NCBI RefSeq assembly: GCF_013426895.1
Contig: NZ_AP023175.1
Location: 1,240,001 to 1,304,000 of the forward strand
DNA from: Paraburkholderia largidicola
Lineage (GTDB): Bacteria; Pseudomonadota; Gammaproteobacteria; Burkholderiales; Burkholderiaceae
Reading direction: 5' to 3'
DNA length: 64,000 nucleotides
Of the stretch, positions 26,729 to 37,020 are shown in pieces. Made by a program: the position numbers and the translations under genes. Every line of letters begins with the position of its first letter. The first letter of the stretch is position 1. The notes beneath the pieces are model-generated. The model worked only from the letters and a program-made list of their open reading frames with translations. It did not search any database and was not told the origin of the DNA.

Positions 26729-28434
26729 TGCGCCGCGCCTCCCGCTGCGTCGCTCTTCGCGAGCGGTGTCGCTTCGTGCGCGAAGTCGCCAGCACGACGG
26801 AAGTCTTCGAGGTCGTTCACGCCGCGCCAGTGGCCATGCACGTATTGCACTTCGATTTCTTCACCGGCTTCGATCAGCGCATTCAACAGCGCAGGCATAT
26901 CGAGCGAATCGAAATCCGGGCGCGCGCGCAGCGTGTTCATCACGGCTTGCAGACGCTCGCGGCCCGCGCCGCGCACGTTCAGCAACCCGATCCAGCGGCC
27001 ATTCGGCACTTCACCCTTCACGTCGGCTTCGTTGTTCGCGACGCGACGCAGCAGCACCTTGTTGCCGAACAGACCGCGATCGTCGGCCGCCGAGCACCAC
27101 GCGAAATCGCGCACGCTCTGGTTCGTCGCGCCCGCTTCGGCAACCGTCGTCGAATCGACGACCACGCTGAACAGCGCTTCGCTATCCACCAGATCGCGCA
27201 CGATGTAGCTGCGGAACAGCAGGTCGCCGTACGAGATCACGGTGTCGTTCTGCAAGCCGTCGACGGCGCACGCGAGCGACGCCAGTTCGCCCGTCTGCTC
27301 GTGACGTTCGTTGACGACGAGCTTGATGCCCGCCGTGTCGATCGCATCGGCACGATAGCCGCCCACCACCGTGATGTCGTTGACACCCTGCTTCTTGAAC
27401 GCGTCGACGAGCCAGCGCAGCAGCGGCTTGCCCGCGATGGGCAGCATGACCTTCGGACGGTCCGTCGTCACGGCTTCGAGGCCTTTGCCGCGGCTCGCGG
27501 CGAGCACGACAGCCGAACCGGCCACGCGCGACGACGACAGATAACGCTCTTCCGCCACCGAGTACTCGTCGGCATCCTGCAGGCGGAAGATTTCGTTGAC
27601 GGTCGCAATGCGGTCTTCGACGTTGACGAGTGTCTGGCTCTCGTAGATTTCCTTGACGACAGCCTGCATCGCGGAGGTCGCCGCGCGAATCTGATGGTTC
27701 GCCCAGATCACCGTGCTGATGCCCGCCTTGCGGAACACTTCCGTCGGCGTGCTGTAGTACTTGGTCGGCACGATCACCAGTGGACCGCGCCCTGCCCACT
27801 CACGTGCGAATTCGAGAATCTCGTCGGGACGCGACAGCTTGCTGTGAATCAGGATCGCGTCCGCGCCTGCCTGGCGATACGCTTCAGCACGCTTCAACGC
27901 TTCGTCCATGCCCCAGCCGGCGATCAGCGCTTCGACGCGCGCGACGATCGAGAAATGCTCGTCCGTCTGCGAGTCCTTGCCCGCCTTGATCTTGCCGCAG
28001 AACTCGTCGATATCGGCAAGCGGCTGCGCTTCGCCCTTGATGAAGCTGTTCGTCTTCGGGAACACCTTGTCTTCGATGCAGACGCCCGCAATGCCGCGCT
28101 GCTCCAGCTTGCGCACGAGGCGGCGCACGTTGTTGAAGTTGCCGTAGCCGGTGTCGCCGTCGAGCAGAATGGGCAGGTCGCTTGCGTCGGCCATGAATTC
28201 GAGCGTATCGACAACCTGCGTCCAGCTTGCTTCGTTGTTGTCGCGCACGCCGTATTGCGCGGAGATCGCAAGGCCCGAGCCCCAGATACCCTTGAAGCCG
28301 GCTTCGCGCGCAATGCGTGCAGAGATGCCGTTGTGCGCTTCCATCAGGAATTCGAGTTCGTTGCTGGTGAGCATCTGGCGCAGGCGTGCGCTGCGCGACA
28401 GGGTGGAAACGAAAGAGGGTTCGCGTGCGTTCAT
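26725..28434 (-). CDS. pepM: PEP mutase fused to a nucleotidyltransferase domain
   Basis: The 569-residue protein has two domains. Residues 1-300 are PEP mutase of the isocitrate lyase superfamily, with [14 protein letters not shown] and the diagnostic [11 protein letters not shown] that separates it from PEP hydrolases and lyases. Residues about 325-550 are a sugar-nucleotidyltransferase-like domain with a slightly degenerate loop, [10 protein letters not shown], then [11 protein letters not shown] (the usual LAAG has become LAAS), and YGDLLFRS. In related fusions the second domain makes CMP-AEP. It forms C-P bonds from PEP in the first step of the pathway. Confidence 0.93.
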   Translation of the reverse strand: MNAREPSFVSTLSRSARLRQMLTSNELEFLMEAHNGISARIAREAGFKGIWGSGLAISAQYGVRDNNEASWTQVVDTLEFMADASDLPILLDGDTGYGNFNNVRRLVRKLEQRGIAGVCIEDKVFPKTNSFIKGEAQPLADIDEFCGKIKAGKDSQTDEHFSIVARVEALIAGWGMDEALKRAEAYRQAGADAILIHSKLSRPDEILEFAREWAGRGPLVIVPTKYYSTPTEVFRKAGISTVIWANHQIRAATSAMQAVVKEIYESQTLVNVEDRIATVNEIFRLQDADEYSVAEERYLSSSRVAGSAVVLAASRGKGLEAVTTDRPKVMLPIAGKPLLRWLVDAFKKQGVNDITVVGGYRADAIDTAGIKLVVNERHEQTGELASLACAVDGLQNDTVISYGDLLFRSYIVRDLVDSEALFSVVVDSTTVAEAGATNQSVRDFAWCSAADDRGLFGNKVLLRRVANNEADVKGEVPNGRWIGLLNVRGAGRERLQAVMNTLRARPDFDSLDMPALLNALIEAGEEIEVQYVHGHWRGVNDLEDFRRAGDFAHEATPLAKSDAAGGAAQ

Positions 28435-28460
28435 TTATGTGGCTCCTAGGTCGGCCCGAG

Positions 28461-29231
28461 TTAGCGCTTCAGCGCTTCATGCAAAGCCGGCCGCTGCAAT
28501 TGCGGCAGGACTTCTCTGGTTGCTCGCGCAACGTCGTTGGGAAAATCGATTTCAATCCAGGGCAGGCCGGTGACATCGGCCGTATCGAATGCGTGGCTGC
28601 GCTCGAGCAGCAGGTCGCGCACGGCTTCTTCGTGCGGCAGGTTCGCGCGGCCGCTGTCGACATAGCCCGTGACGATCTCCGCAAAGCGCCGCGCAGCGGC
28701 CTCGGTGAAACGGAAGAAACCGACCGATTCGCCGATCGTGTCGTAGTCGAGGCCAACGGCCAGTTGCTTGCGCAATTCGACGGGCACGCCGTGTTTCAGG
28801 CAGAGCTTGACGGGTTCGTCGCCGGTTTCGAAGTCGCGGTCGATCAGCAGGCGGTTCGCGTGTTCGCCGGCGACGAGCGCGGCCAGCATGCGCTCGTCGT
28901 ACAGCACGTCGGCGTCCATCAGCAGCACGTCGCCGCCGCGCGTGAGGGCATCGGCGACGGTGTGCACGGTCAGCACGCTGCCCAGATCGAAACGCGGATT
29001 CAGCTTGATCTCAGGCACCTTGCGGCCGGCGCGCGTCAGTTCGGCTTCGACCTGTTCCGGCTGGAAGCCGAGCGCAAGCACGACTTCATCGACACCGACG
29101 GCTTCGAGCATTTGCAGATGGCGCTCCAGCAGCGTGACCCCGTCGAAGCGCAACAGACATTTTGGAAACTGCTCCCCCGGCGGTTGCTGGAGTCGCAAGC
29201 CGAGGCCTGCGGCAAGAATGATCGCTCGCAT
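28461..29231 (-). CDS. PntC-like nucleotidyltransferase (phosphonate or phosphocholine type)
   Basis: A 256-residue NTP transferase with the intact signature ILAAGLGLRLQQPPGEQFPKCLL, then LMDADVLYD for metal binding and a C-terminal LPWIEIDFPNDVARA, typical of the LicC/PntC group. It is first in the phosphonate operon, 26 bp before the PEP mutase gene. The likely reaction is CTP plus AEP to CMP-AEP, which activates the phosphonate for transfer to lipid or glycan. It is the second such domain in the operon; its specificity needs direct assay. Confidence 0.85.
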   Translation of the reverse strand: MRAIILAAGLGLRLQQPPGEQFPKCLLRFDGVTLLERHLQMLEAVGVDEVVLALGFQPEQVEAELTRAGRKVPEIKLNPRFDLGSVLTVHTVADALTRGGDVLLMDADVLYDERMLAALVAGEHANRLLIDRDFETGDEPVKLCLKHGVPVELRKQLAVGLDYDTIGESVGFFRFTEAAARRFAEIVTGYVDSGRANLPHEEAVRDLLLERSHAFDTADVTGLPWIEIDFPNDVARATREVLPQLQRPALHEALKR

Positions 29232-29503
29232 TCGATTTCCAGGGAAAGATTTAAAGGTTTATTGGCTCTTTTATTCGGGCATTCAACGTGGCTTGCGCGC
29301 GGCGCGCGAAGGCGTCCCGGCGAGCCAAAAATGGCGACTATATCGGAATTGAGAACGGATTGCAGACCAGCCGGGCCGCTTTTGGCAATTGATGGAATTA
29401 GTTTGAAAAATGTGGTGATTTTGATTGAAATCGACGCTGATCCGGCTGTTTCAGCCGATGAAACGGTATGCTGCGTTTTCAGTAAATGGGAGGCACGGGT
29501 TTC

Positions 29504-30601
29504 ATGAGCAAAGCAGCGGGCCGGTCAGTGACCATTGCGCCGGAGAAGCATCAGGCGCATCGATCGAAAGGCCAGAGGTATTTCAATTCGCTCGTCAAGC
29601 AGATCGAGAACCGGCGTGGACGGCTCGCGCAATGGGAAGCCTTCACGCCCGTCTTTCAGAAGAAATATGTCGACGTGCTGTTACCGCTGCGGCGAACTTC
29701 GTGGGACGCGCAGGTGAAGCTCCTTCATCGGCTCGACACGGTGCATGGCGATAAAGGCCTGAACGCCATCGATCGTCGAATGGTCTCGGAACTGATCGTC
29801 GACCTCGTGCAGCCGTTGCTTGGCCTTCACAACGACGATACGTTGCAGTCGATCTACGACCGGCATGCCCCAACCCGCGACGACGAGCAAGCCGAAATCG
29901 ACTTCGAAAGCATGAAAGCGGAGATCGAAGACATGCTCGGCGTCGAACTCGAAGACGACGTGATTTCTCCACAAGAGTTCTTGAAGCGCGCGTCCGAAAA
30001 GTTCGCGGAACTGCGCGCGGAAGCCGCTGAAAAAGCACAGGCACGCGAGGAGCGTCGCGCGAAGCGCAAGAAGACGCCAAAGCAGCTCGCCGCCGAAGCG
30101 CGCAAGGAAGCGGCGAAGGCGGAAATCAGCCAGTCGCTGCGTGATGTCTATCGCAAGCTGGCGAGCGCGCTGCATCCCGATCGCGAGTCCGATCCCGAGG
30201 AGCGCGCACGTAAGACCGCGCTGATGCAACGGGTCAACGAGGCATACGCGAATCGCAAACTTCTGCAGCTACTGGAGTTGCAACTGGAACTCGAACATAT
30301 CGACCAGAAAACAATCGACGGTATCAGCGAAGAAAAACTCGCGCACTATAACCAGGTATTGCGCGAGCAGCTCGGCGAACTGGATCGCGAACTCTCTGAC
30401 GTTCAGCAAAAATTCAGAAGCGCTTTCGGCTTTCCCCGTGGACATCGCACAGCGCCTGAATTCGCCATGGAAGATCTCGACGACGAGATCGCGCAGCGCG
30501 TGCACATGGTGCAAGAGATCGAACACGATCTGCCCGTGTTCGACGACATCAGGAAAACGAAAGCCTGGTTGAAAGCGCTCAAGCGCCGCCAGCCCATCTG
30601 A
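29504..30601 (+). CDS. J-domain-containing protein
   Basis: The ATG at 29504 is behind GGGAGG. The 365-residue protein has a basic N-terminal helical region, an acidic middle (DDEQAEIDFESMKAEIEDML), a long charged coiled coil (about residues 165-220), and a J-like segment: LRDVYRKLASALHPDRES with the HPD tripeptide, then LMQRVNEAYANRKLLQLL. The J-domain is internal, not N-terminal, and is followed by further coiled coil. It would stimulate an Hsp70 ATPase. No chaperone gene is adjacent. The 270 bp upstream is AT-rich and holds both this promoter and that of the divergent phosphonate operon. Confidence 0.8.
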   Translation: MSKAAGRSVTIAPEKHQAHRSKGQRYFNSLVKQIENRRGRLAQWEAFTPVFQKKYVDVLLPLRRTSWDAQVKLLHRLDTVHGDKGLNAIDRRMVSELIVDLVQPLLGLHNDDTLQSIYDRHAPTRDDEQAEIDFESMKAEIEDMLGVELEDDVISPQEFLKRASEKFAELRAEAAEKAQAREERRAKRKKTPKQLAAEARKEAAKAEISQSLRDVYRKLASALHPDRESDPEERARKTALMQRVNEAYANRKLLQLLELQLELEHIDQKTIDGISEEKLAHYNQVLREQLGELDRELSDVQQKFRSAFGFPRGHRTAPEFAMEDLDDEIAQRVHMVQEIEHDLPVFDDIRKTKAWLKALKRRQPI

Positions 30602-30816
30602 TTCCACGCAACGCCATCACCCAGGCTGGGCGCGCTCGCGCCCAGCTTCTCGTCATACCAATACGCGTTATGCCAATTACGGGTTTCCCCGCCTCCTGCA
30701 ACCGTTTGCGGCGGTCGTAAACCCTGTCAGGCATTGCCTGTATCTGCCGCCATCGACCCCACACACAGCCCGAAGACCGCCACACGCAACCCCAGCCTCC
30801 GCAAGCAAAGCACACC

Positions 30817-32358
30817 ATGACTCTGAACAAGAAACTCGCCTCGATGATCGCCATCCTGTGGATCGGCCTCGTTCTCATCGGCGCGTTCGGCGCGTGGCAA
30901 AGCCGCGCGTCGATGATCGCCGATCGCCGCGACCAGCTGACCACGCTCGTCGAGCAGGCCAATTCGATCGTCAACCGCTACTACACGCTGTCGCAGCAGC
31001 ACGCGATGAGCGAAGCCGACGCGAAGAAGCAGGCGCTCGACACGCTGTCCGCGCTGCGCTACGGCACCGACGGCTATCTGTCCGTCAACGATTCGCAGCC
31101 CGTCATGCTGATGCATCCGTTCAAGGCGGCGCTGGTCGGCAAGAACCTGTCGGGCTTCACGGACCCGGCGGGCAACCATCTGTTCGTCGATATCGTCAAC
31201 GCGGCGAACCAGGGCAAGGGTGGCTTCGTCGACTACCTGTGGTCGAAGCCGGGCAGCGACACGCCGGTGCCGAAGACCAGCTACGCGATGCGTTTCGCGC
31301 CGTGGGACTGGGTGCTCGTCACGGGCATGTACATGGACGACGTGCAGAAAGCCTTCTACGTCGATCTCGGACGCTGGCTCGTCATCACTTTCGTGCTCGG
31401 CGGCATCGCGACGCTCGTGATGGTGCTGGTGCTGCGCAGCGTGAAGCGCACGCTCGGCGGCGACCTCGAAGTGGCCGTCGAAGCGACCCAGCGGATTGCA
31501 CGCGGCGATCTTGCGACGCCCGTCCCGCTCGCGCACAACGACCGCGCGAGCCTGCTGCATGCGCTGCACACGATGCAGAAGGGTCTCGTCGACACCGTCT
31601 CGCGCGTGCGCGCCGGCACCGAGAACATCAACGTCGGCGCAAGCGAAATCGCCGCAGGCAATACCGATCTCTCGCAACGCACGGAAGAGCAGGCGGCCGC
31701 GCTGGTGCAAACGGCATCGAGCATGGACCAGATGACGTCGAACGTGAAGCAGAACGCCGAAAGCGCCGCGACAGCCGCCGGGCTCGCGAGCGAAGCCGCC
31801 GACATCGCGAAGCGTGGCAGCCGCGTGGTCGACGACGTGGTCCGCACGATGGGCGACATCACGAGCAGCTCGAAGCAGATCGGCGACATCATCGGCGTGA
31901 TCGACGGCATCGCTTTTCAGACCAACATCCTCGCGCTGAATGCCGCCGTCGAAGCGGCGCGCGCAGGCGAACAGGGCCGCGGCTTCGCGGTCGTCGCAGC
32001 GGAAGTGCGCAGCCTCGCGCAGCGCTCGGCAACGGCTGCGAAGGAAATCAAGGCGCTGATCGAAACGTCGACGGGCAGCGTCGAGGAAGGCGCGGCGCTC
32101 GTCGCGAACGCCGGTTCGACGATGGGCGAGATCGTCGCCTCCGTGCGTCGCGTGAACGAGATTCTCGAGGAAATCAGCCATGCGTCGCGCGAGCAGAGCG
32201 CGGGCATCGAGCAGGTGAACCGCGCCGTCGGCGAAATGGATCAGGTCACGCAGCAGAACGCGGCGCTCGTCGAGGAGGCAGCAGCGGCCGCCCATTCGCT
32301 GAAAGACCAGGTCGGCGGCCTGCGCGAGGCGATTTCGAGCTTCTCGCTGCCCGCCTGA
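30817..32358 (+). CDS. Methyl-accepting chemotaxis protein, single-Cache sensor
   Basis: The 513-residue receptor has membrane segments at about residues 9-30 and 190-212. Between them is a sCache_2-type sensor ([26 protein letters not shown], then [20 protein letters not shown]). A HAMP domain follows, and then the cytoplasmic coiled coil with the conserved hairpin tip [29 protein letters not shown]. There is no NWETF-type CheR-binding pentapeptide at the C-terminus. Small organic acids are common ligands for this sensor type; the ligand here is unknown. Confidence 0.94.
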   Translation: MTLNKKLASMIAILWIGLVLIGAFGAWQSRASMIADRRDQLTTLVEQANSIVNRYYTLSQQHAMSEADAKKQALDTLSALRYGTDGYLSVNDSQPVMLMHPFKAALVGKNLSGFTDPAGNHLFVDIVNAANQGKGGFVDYLWSKPGSDTPVPKTSYAMRFAPWDWVLVTGMYMDDVQKAFYVDLGRWLVITFVLGGIATLVMVLVLRSVKRTLGGDLEVAVEATQRIARGDLATPVPLAHNDRASLLHALHTMQKGLVDTVSRVRAGTENINVGASEIAAGNTDLSQRTEEQAAALVQTASSMDQMTSNVKQNAESAATAAGLASEAADIAKRGSRVVDDVVRTMGDITSSSKQIGDIIGVIDGIAFQTNILALNAAVEAARAGEQGRGFAVVAAEVRSLAQRSATAAKEIKALIETSTGSVEEGAALVANAGSTMGEIVASVRRVNEILEEISHASREQSAGIEQVNRAVGEMDQVTQQNAALVEEAAAAAHSLKDQVGGLREAISSFSLPA

Positions 32359-32391
32359 TCGAACGGTCCCACGCGGCAAACAATAAAAAGA

Positions 32392-32410
32392 AGGCGCTCA
32401 TCGAGCGCCT
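32392..32410. terminator. Hairpin downstream of the chemoreceptor gene
   Basis: AGGCGCTC and GAGCGCCT form an 8 bp stem with a three-base loop. The A-rich tract lies on the left (AATAAAAAGAA), so the T-run is on the minus strand. It would terminate leftward transcripts better than those of the chemoreceptor gene. Confidence 0.45.
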
Positions 32411-32637
32411 CGTCAACACGCCGCGTCGGAGACGACGCATCAGTTGAACGGGCGACGGCCGCGGCTTTTTCAACGCGGCCCTGCAGCCTGCGTGCGCCGG
32501 ATCACATTCGGCACGGCCTCTGAACGCCGCCCGTCAAGCAAAAACCTTGCGCGAAGCTCGCACCTAGATTACGTTCTTATTACAATCTGATCCACGTTCA
32601 CTGTGGACCGGTTGTCAGAACGGCCGGCTTCGCCCTC

Positions 32638-34386
32638 ATGATCCGCAAGAAAAATCACGATCCGTACGCGCCCGTCGCGAAAAATCCCGTCCTCGTCGCG
32701 CGCCTGCCCATGTGGCGCTCGAAGCTGATCGTGATCCTCGTGTTCGCGGCGTTCGCTGCGCTGATCGGCCGCGCGTTCTGGGTGCAGATCGTCAATCAGG
32801 ACTTCTACGTCGAACAGGGGCAAAAGCGCTATCAGCGCACGATCGAGCTCGACGCGACGCGCGGGCGCATTGTCGACCGCAACGGCGCGATGCTGGCCGT
32901 CAGTCTCGCCACGTATGAAATCTGGGCGTCGCCAAAGCTGCTCGACGAAGCCGCCTGGCCGCCGCTGGCAAAGCTCCTCGACATGCCGCTTGCCGAGTTC
33001 ACGCACCGCGTATCCGGCGACAAGAGCTTCGTGCTGCTCAAGCGCCAGGTCGATGCGGAAACGGCCACGCATATCGACAAACTCAATCTCGCGGGCATCA
33101 CGCGCACTGCGGATTCGAAGCGCTTTTATCCCGAGGGGGAATCGGCGGCGCACGTGGTCGGCTTCACCGACATCGAGGACAACGGCCAGGAAGGCATCGA
33201 ACTCGCGGCCAATGAACTGCTCACGGGCGAACCGGGCGAGCGCGAGGTGATCCGCGATCGGCTCGGGCGCGTGGTGTTGGACACGCGCCCGCTCACGCCC
33301 GCGCAACACGGCGCGACCGTTCATCTGACCGTCGACCGCCGCATCCAGCAACTCGCGTATGCGCAGCTCAAGGCGGCCGTCGCAAAGCATAGTGCGCAGG
33401 CGGGCAGCGTCGTCGTGCTCGATGCGCGCAGCGGCGAGATTCTCGCGCTCGCGAACTATCCGAGCTTCGATCCGAACGACCGCTCGCGGCTCACGGGCCG
33501 CCAGTTGCGCAACCGCGCCGTCGTCGATACGTTCGAGCCCGGCTCGACGATCAAGCCGCTGGTAGTCGCGCTGTCGCTCGACCGGGGGCTGGTGCGGCCC
33601 GGCACGATGATCGACACGGCGCCCGGCTGGTACAAGATCGGCCCGAGCGTCATCCACGACACGTCGAATCACGGACGCATGACGATTGCGGAAGCGTTGC
33701 AGAAGTCGAGCAATATCGCGCTCGCCAAGCTCGCGCTGAACCTGCCCGCCGAAACCATCTGGAACAAGTATCAGGAGTACGGACTGGGCCGCGCACCGGA
33801 GCTGACGTTTCCGGGCGTCGCGGCGGGCCGCGTGCGTCCGTTCGCGCGCTGGCGGCCCATCGAGCAGGCGACGATGGCCTACGGATACGGCCTGTCGGCA
33901 TCGCTGCTGCAGATCGCGCAGGTCTACACGGCGTACGCGGGCGACGGTACGCTGCACCCCGCCACGCTGCTGATCGATCCCACGCGCGCCGCGTCGGACG
34001 GCCAGCGTGTGACGACACCCGCAACGGCTGCCGCGATCCGCTCGATGCTCGAAATGGCGACCAGCGAAGGCGGCACGGGACGCGCGGCAAATGTCGACGG
34101 CTACCGCATTGGCGGCAAGACGGGCACGGCGCGCAAGCAGGTTGGCGCGGGGTATGCGAAGGGCCGCTACCGGTCGCTGTTCGTCGGCATGGCGCCGATG
34201 AGCGATCCGCGCCTGGTCGTTGCCGTAATGATCGACGATCCTGCGGGGCGCGCGTTCTACGGCGGCACGGTGGCGGGTCCCGTATTCAGCGCGGTGACGG
34301 GCGGCTCGTTGCAACTGCTCGGCGTGCCGCCCGATGCGCCCGTGAAGACACCCGCTTCGGAAGTGGCACACGCGCCGGGCGTATAG
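32638..34386 (+). CDS. FtsI/PBP3-like peptidoglycan transpeptidase
   Basis: A 582-residue class B penicillin-binding protein. After a short cytoplasmic tail and one membrane span (residues 30-50), the pedestal domain begins with RGRIVDRNGAMLAVS. The transpeptidase has the active serine in EPGSTIKPL (SxxK), the SSN motif in LQKSSNIALAKL and KTGTA in GGKTGTARKQ. It cross-links septal peptidoglycan. It is not in a division/cell-wall cluster, so it is probably a second FtsI paralogue used under special conditions. The upstream AT-rich segment (32570-32590) should hold its promoter. Confidence 0.9.
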   Translation: MIRKKNHDPYAPVAKNPVLVARLPMWRSKLIVILVFAAFAALIGRAFWVQIVNQDFYVEQGQKRYQRTIELDATRGRIVDRNGAMLAVSLATYEIWASPKLLDEAAWPPLAKLLDMPLAEFTHRVSGDKSFVLLKRQVDAETATHIDKLNLAGITRTADSKRFYPEGESAAHVVGFTDIEDNGQEGIELAANELLTGEPGEREVIRDRLGRVVLDTRPLTPAQHGATVHLTVDRRIQQLAYAQLKAAVAKHSAQAGSVVVLDARSGEILALANYPSFDPNDRSRLTGRQLRNRAVVDTFEPGSTIKPLVVALSLDRGLVRPGTMIDTAPGWYKIGPSVIHDTSNHGRMTIAEALQKSSNIALAKLALNLPAETIWNKYQEYGLGRAPELTFPGVAAGRVRPFARWRPIEQATMAYGYGLSASLLQIAQVYTAYAGDGTLHPATLLIDPTRAASDGQRVTTPATAAAIRSMLEMATSEGGTGRAANVDGYRIGGKTGTARKQVGAGYAKGRYRSLFVGMAPMSDPRLVVAVMIDDPAGRAFYGGTVAGPVFSAVTGGSLQLLGVPPDAPVKTPASEVAHAPGV

Positions 34387-34395
34387 CGCGGCAAC

Positions 34396-36009
34396 TCACG
34401 CGCGGCGCTTTGCCAGCGCGCTCAGGTCGCGCGCGACGTCGTCCAGCACCGGTTGCCACTGCGCGAACTGGCGCTGCCGGTAGAGCGTGGCAGTCGGATA
34501 CCACGGGCTGTCGCGCCGGTCGATCATCCACGTCCAGTACGGATTCACGTCGAGCAATACCCACGTGCGCCGACCGAGCGCGCCCGCCAGATGCGCCGCC
34601 GACGTGCATACGCTGATCACCAGATCGAGTTCGCTGACGAACGCCGCCGTGTCGTCGAAGCTGTGCCATTCGTGCGTGAAGTCGTGCATCGGGAGTCCCG
34701 CTGCGCGGGCCGCTTCGACATCGGCCGTTGCGCCGGGCTGCAGTGAATAAAACGCCACGCCGTCGATCTCGCGAAACGCCTTCGCATAACGCTCTGCGCC
34801 GACGCGCCGGAAACGGTTGCGTCCGTGATTCAGACTGCCCGTCCACGCAAGCCCGACCTTCAGTCGCTTTTCGTCCGAAAGACGCGTACGCCAGGCGTCG
34901 CGCAAGTCCGCGTCCGCGCGCAGGTAAGGCATTACGGGCGGGATCGATTCGATGCGCGTGTCCAGCATCAGCGGCGCGCTGACGAGCGGCAATTCGAAAT
35001 CGAACGGCGGCAGTGCTTCGACCTCACGCGCGGTAGAAAACGCATCGATATGTTCGCCGAAACTGCGCGGCAACAACTCGCCCATTTGCGGAAACGCGTT
35101 CCACACGATGCGCCCGCCTTCACGATGCACGCGCTGCGCGAGCAGCGGCATGAATCGGCAAAACTGCAGCACGTCGCCCATGCCCTGCTCGCCCCACACC
35201 AGCAAGGTCTTGCCCTGCAGCGATTCGCCGCGCCACTGCGGCTTGCCGAACTGCGGACGCCCGTTCGTCAACATGCTGGCGGGATCGTTCCAGCGCGCCT
35301 CGTGCGCTTTCCAGCCTTCGGCATAGTTGCCGCGCAGCAGATGCAGCACGCCCAGCCCTGTGCGCAGCGATGCGTCATCGGGCGCGAGTTCAGATGCTGT
35401 AGCCGCATGCGTGAGCGCGTCATCCCAACGTTGCGCTTCCTTTAGCGCCTGCGCGAGATTGCTATGCGCCACGGCGCTGTTCGGGTCGAGTTCGACGGCG
35501 CGCCGCGCGGCCGCTAGCGCAGCGTCGAGATCGAGGCATGCGCGCCGCGCGCCCATCAGGTTGATCCACAGTGCGAAGTCCGATGGGTCCGCTGCGACGG
35601 CTGCTTCGAGCAATTGCCGTTCTTCGGCGGGATCGCCGCCCGTGCGGTTCAGCGCGATGGCGAGGTTCTTGCGCAATTGCGGAAACGCGGGGTCGATCGC
35701 AAGCGCGTGGCGATATGGCGCGAGCGCATCGCGATGCCGGTCCGCAATCTGCAGCGCGTACCCGAGACGCACGCTGGCCGCGGCGTTGTGCGGATCGAGT
35801 TGCGCAACGGTGTCGACGAGCTCGATGGCCGGTGCGATGTCTTGCTGTTCGAGCAGTTCAAGCATCAGCCGGTCGATCGACACGCTGTCCGTCGGGTGCA
35901 GACAGGACGCCGCTTCGAGCCACAACGCACGCGCGCGCACATCGCCTTCATGCTGCGCGGCGACGGCGCGGCGAAGGAAGATCAGGAATGGATCGAAGGT
36001 CGGCGACAT
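34396..36009 (-). CDS. TPR protein with glycosyltransferase-like C-terminal domain
   Basis: The 537 residues begin with several tetratricopeptide repeats (residues about 30-270; for example AAASVRLGYALQIADRHRDA and AVAHSNLAQALKEAQRWDDA). Next comes a GT-B-like domain of the type found in SPINDLY/GT41- or GT9-related proteins: LLVWGEQGMGDVLQFCRF, VGLAWTGSLNHGRNRFR, then DLVISVCTSAAHLAGALGR and WMIDRRDSPWYPT. It may transfer a sugar to protein or surface glycan; no acceptor is evident. It is convergent with the FtsI-like gene (9 bp gap) and about 2 kb left of the peptide secretion region. Confidence 0.82.
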   Translation of the reverse strand: MSPTFDPFLIFLRRAVAAQHEGDVRARALWLEAASCLHPTDSVSIDRLMLELLEQQDIAPAIELVDTVAQLDPHNAAASVRLGYALQIADRHRDALAPYRHALAIDPAFPQLRKNLAIALNRTGGDPAEERQLLEAAVAADPSDFALWINLMGARRACLDLDAALAAARRAVELDPNSAVAHSNLAQALKEAQRWDDALTHAATASELAPDDASLRTGLGVLHLLRGNYAEGWKAHEARWNDPASMLTNGRPQFGKPQWRGESLQGKTLLVWGEQGMGDVLQFCRFMPLLAQRVHREGGRIVWNAFPQMGELLPRSFGEHIDAFSTAREVEALPPFDFELPLVSAPLMLDTRIESIPPVMPYLRADADLRDAWRTRLSDEKRLKVGLAWTGSLNHGRNRFRRVGAERYAKAFREIDGVAFYSLQPGATADVEAARAAGLPMHDFTHEWHSFDDTAAFVSELDLVISVCTSAAHLAGALGRRTWVLLDVNPYWTWMIDRRDSPWYPTATLYRQRQFAQWQPVLDDVARDLSALAKRRA

Positions 36010-36370
36010 GATGGCGAAGGGAACAGTTGACGATGCGCTGCGTCGATACGCACCTGGCGCGCCGAGCCGGACATTTTCTGGCTACGGGCGCGGCGTGTCG
36101 TAAAGAATCGTCAAGTGCCGACGCAATAGCGTCTGATCCCTGCGCCGCGCGCGGTCAATCGCGCTTCGTTTAAAGCCCTTCCACCCATCCCCGTCCAACA
36201 CGATCCCACCCACCGATGTTCAGTGGCATGGCGCCCCGCGTCTTAAGCTTCGTTTAATTCTTTCCTGTGAAGATGCGGCCCAACATGCCCTCCAGATAGG
36301 GTTGTTGAGCCGCTACGTACCGGCGCGCTTTTTTATCCACCGGTGGGGCCTCCCCGACAGGAGACACGCG
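36010..36370. other. Intergenic stretch without a gene
   Basis: A 361 bp divergent region between the TPR gene and a small unknown gene. No RNA gene or clear dyad found; promoters for both neighbours presumably lie here. Confidence 0.4.
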
Positions 36371-36625
36371 ATGGTTGAAGACACGGTGTTCGAACATTTA
36401 CGCGCGCTGCACGGCAACGCGCAGACGCTGACCATCCGCAGTTGCACCGTCTCGCCGCCGATGCAGCACCCTTGGGGCCGCTCGTACCGGCTCGTCGAAT
36501 GGACCTTCAGGCACGACGTTGAATCCTTCCGACGCGTCGTGCCTGCCGAGAGCACGCCTCGTCAGATTGCCGAAGCCGTGATGTCGCACGTGCCGGGGCG
36601 GCGCTTCTGCCAGCCTGGCGGATAG
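36371..36625 (+). CDS. Small hypothetical protein, 84 residues
   Basis: The ATG at 36371 is behind CAGGAGA, a good ribosome site; the longer frame from 36302 lacks one. The product (MVEDTVFEHLRALHGNAQ..., later WTFRHDVESFRRVVPAESTP) has no signal or membrane segment. It recalls small uncharacterised Burkholderia proteins; no function can be assigned. It converges with another small gene 72 bp away. Confidence 0.65.
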   Translation: MVEDTVFEHLRALHGNAQTLTIRSCTVSPPMQHPWGRSYRLVEWTFRHDVESFRRVVPAESTPRQIAEAVMSHVPGRRFCQPGG

Positions 36626-36697
36626 CTTGCGCGCCGCACAGCGCAAGCCGCTCGATCTGCGTGCCGCGGGCGTTGAACGCCGGGTTGCCGTTTTTCA

Positions 36698-36940
36698 TCA
36701 CGCAGTCCTCCAGGCAGACATCGCCGGCCGTGTCTCGGCGGGCGGAAAGACATTCCAAGATCCGTCGTCGTGACGGAAAAAGAAAATCGACAGCAACCCG
36801 TTGGGGCGCACCGCCTCGACACACACGCAGCGGCGATGCATCTGCGTGCGGCAGAAGCGCACTACGCGCGCGGGCATCGCGGGCGTCGGTGCGAGCCATT
36901 TGTCGACGGCCCAGTGCAGTGTTTTTCCGGTCGGGCTCAT
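36698..36940 (-). CDS. Small hypothetical protein, 80 residues
   Basis: The start at 36940 follows AAGGAGACCACC, an excellent ribosome site, and gives MSPTGKTLHWAVDKWLAP. The protein is basic and aromatic, with a Cys-rich middle (RFCRTQMHRRCVCVEA) and an FFFRHDDGSW beta-like strand. No signal peptide. No family recognised. It may be cotranscribed with the LRAT-type gene upstream on the same strand. Confidence 0.68.
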   Translation of the reverse strand: MSPTGKTLHWAVDKWLAPTPAMPARVVRFCRTQMHRRCVCVEAVRPNGLLSIFFFRHDDGSWNVFPPAETRPAMSAWRTA

Positions 36941-37020
36941 GGTGGTCTCCTTCGCTTTGCTGACTGCTTTTACGGCATTTGACGTTTCGAACTTCAATCG
37001 CCGCTGTTCAATTGCGACGC

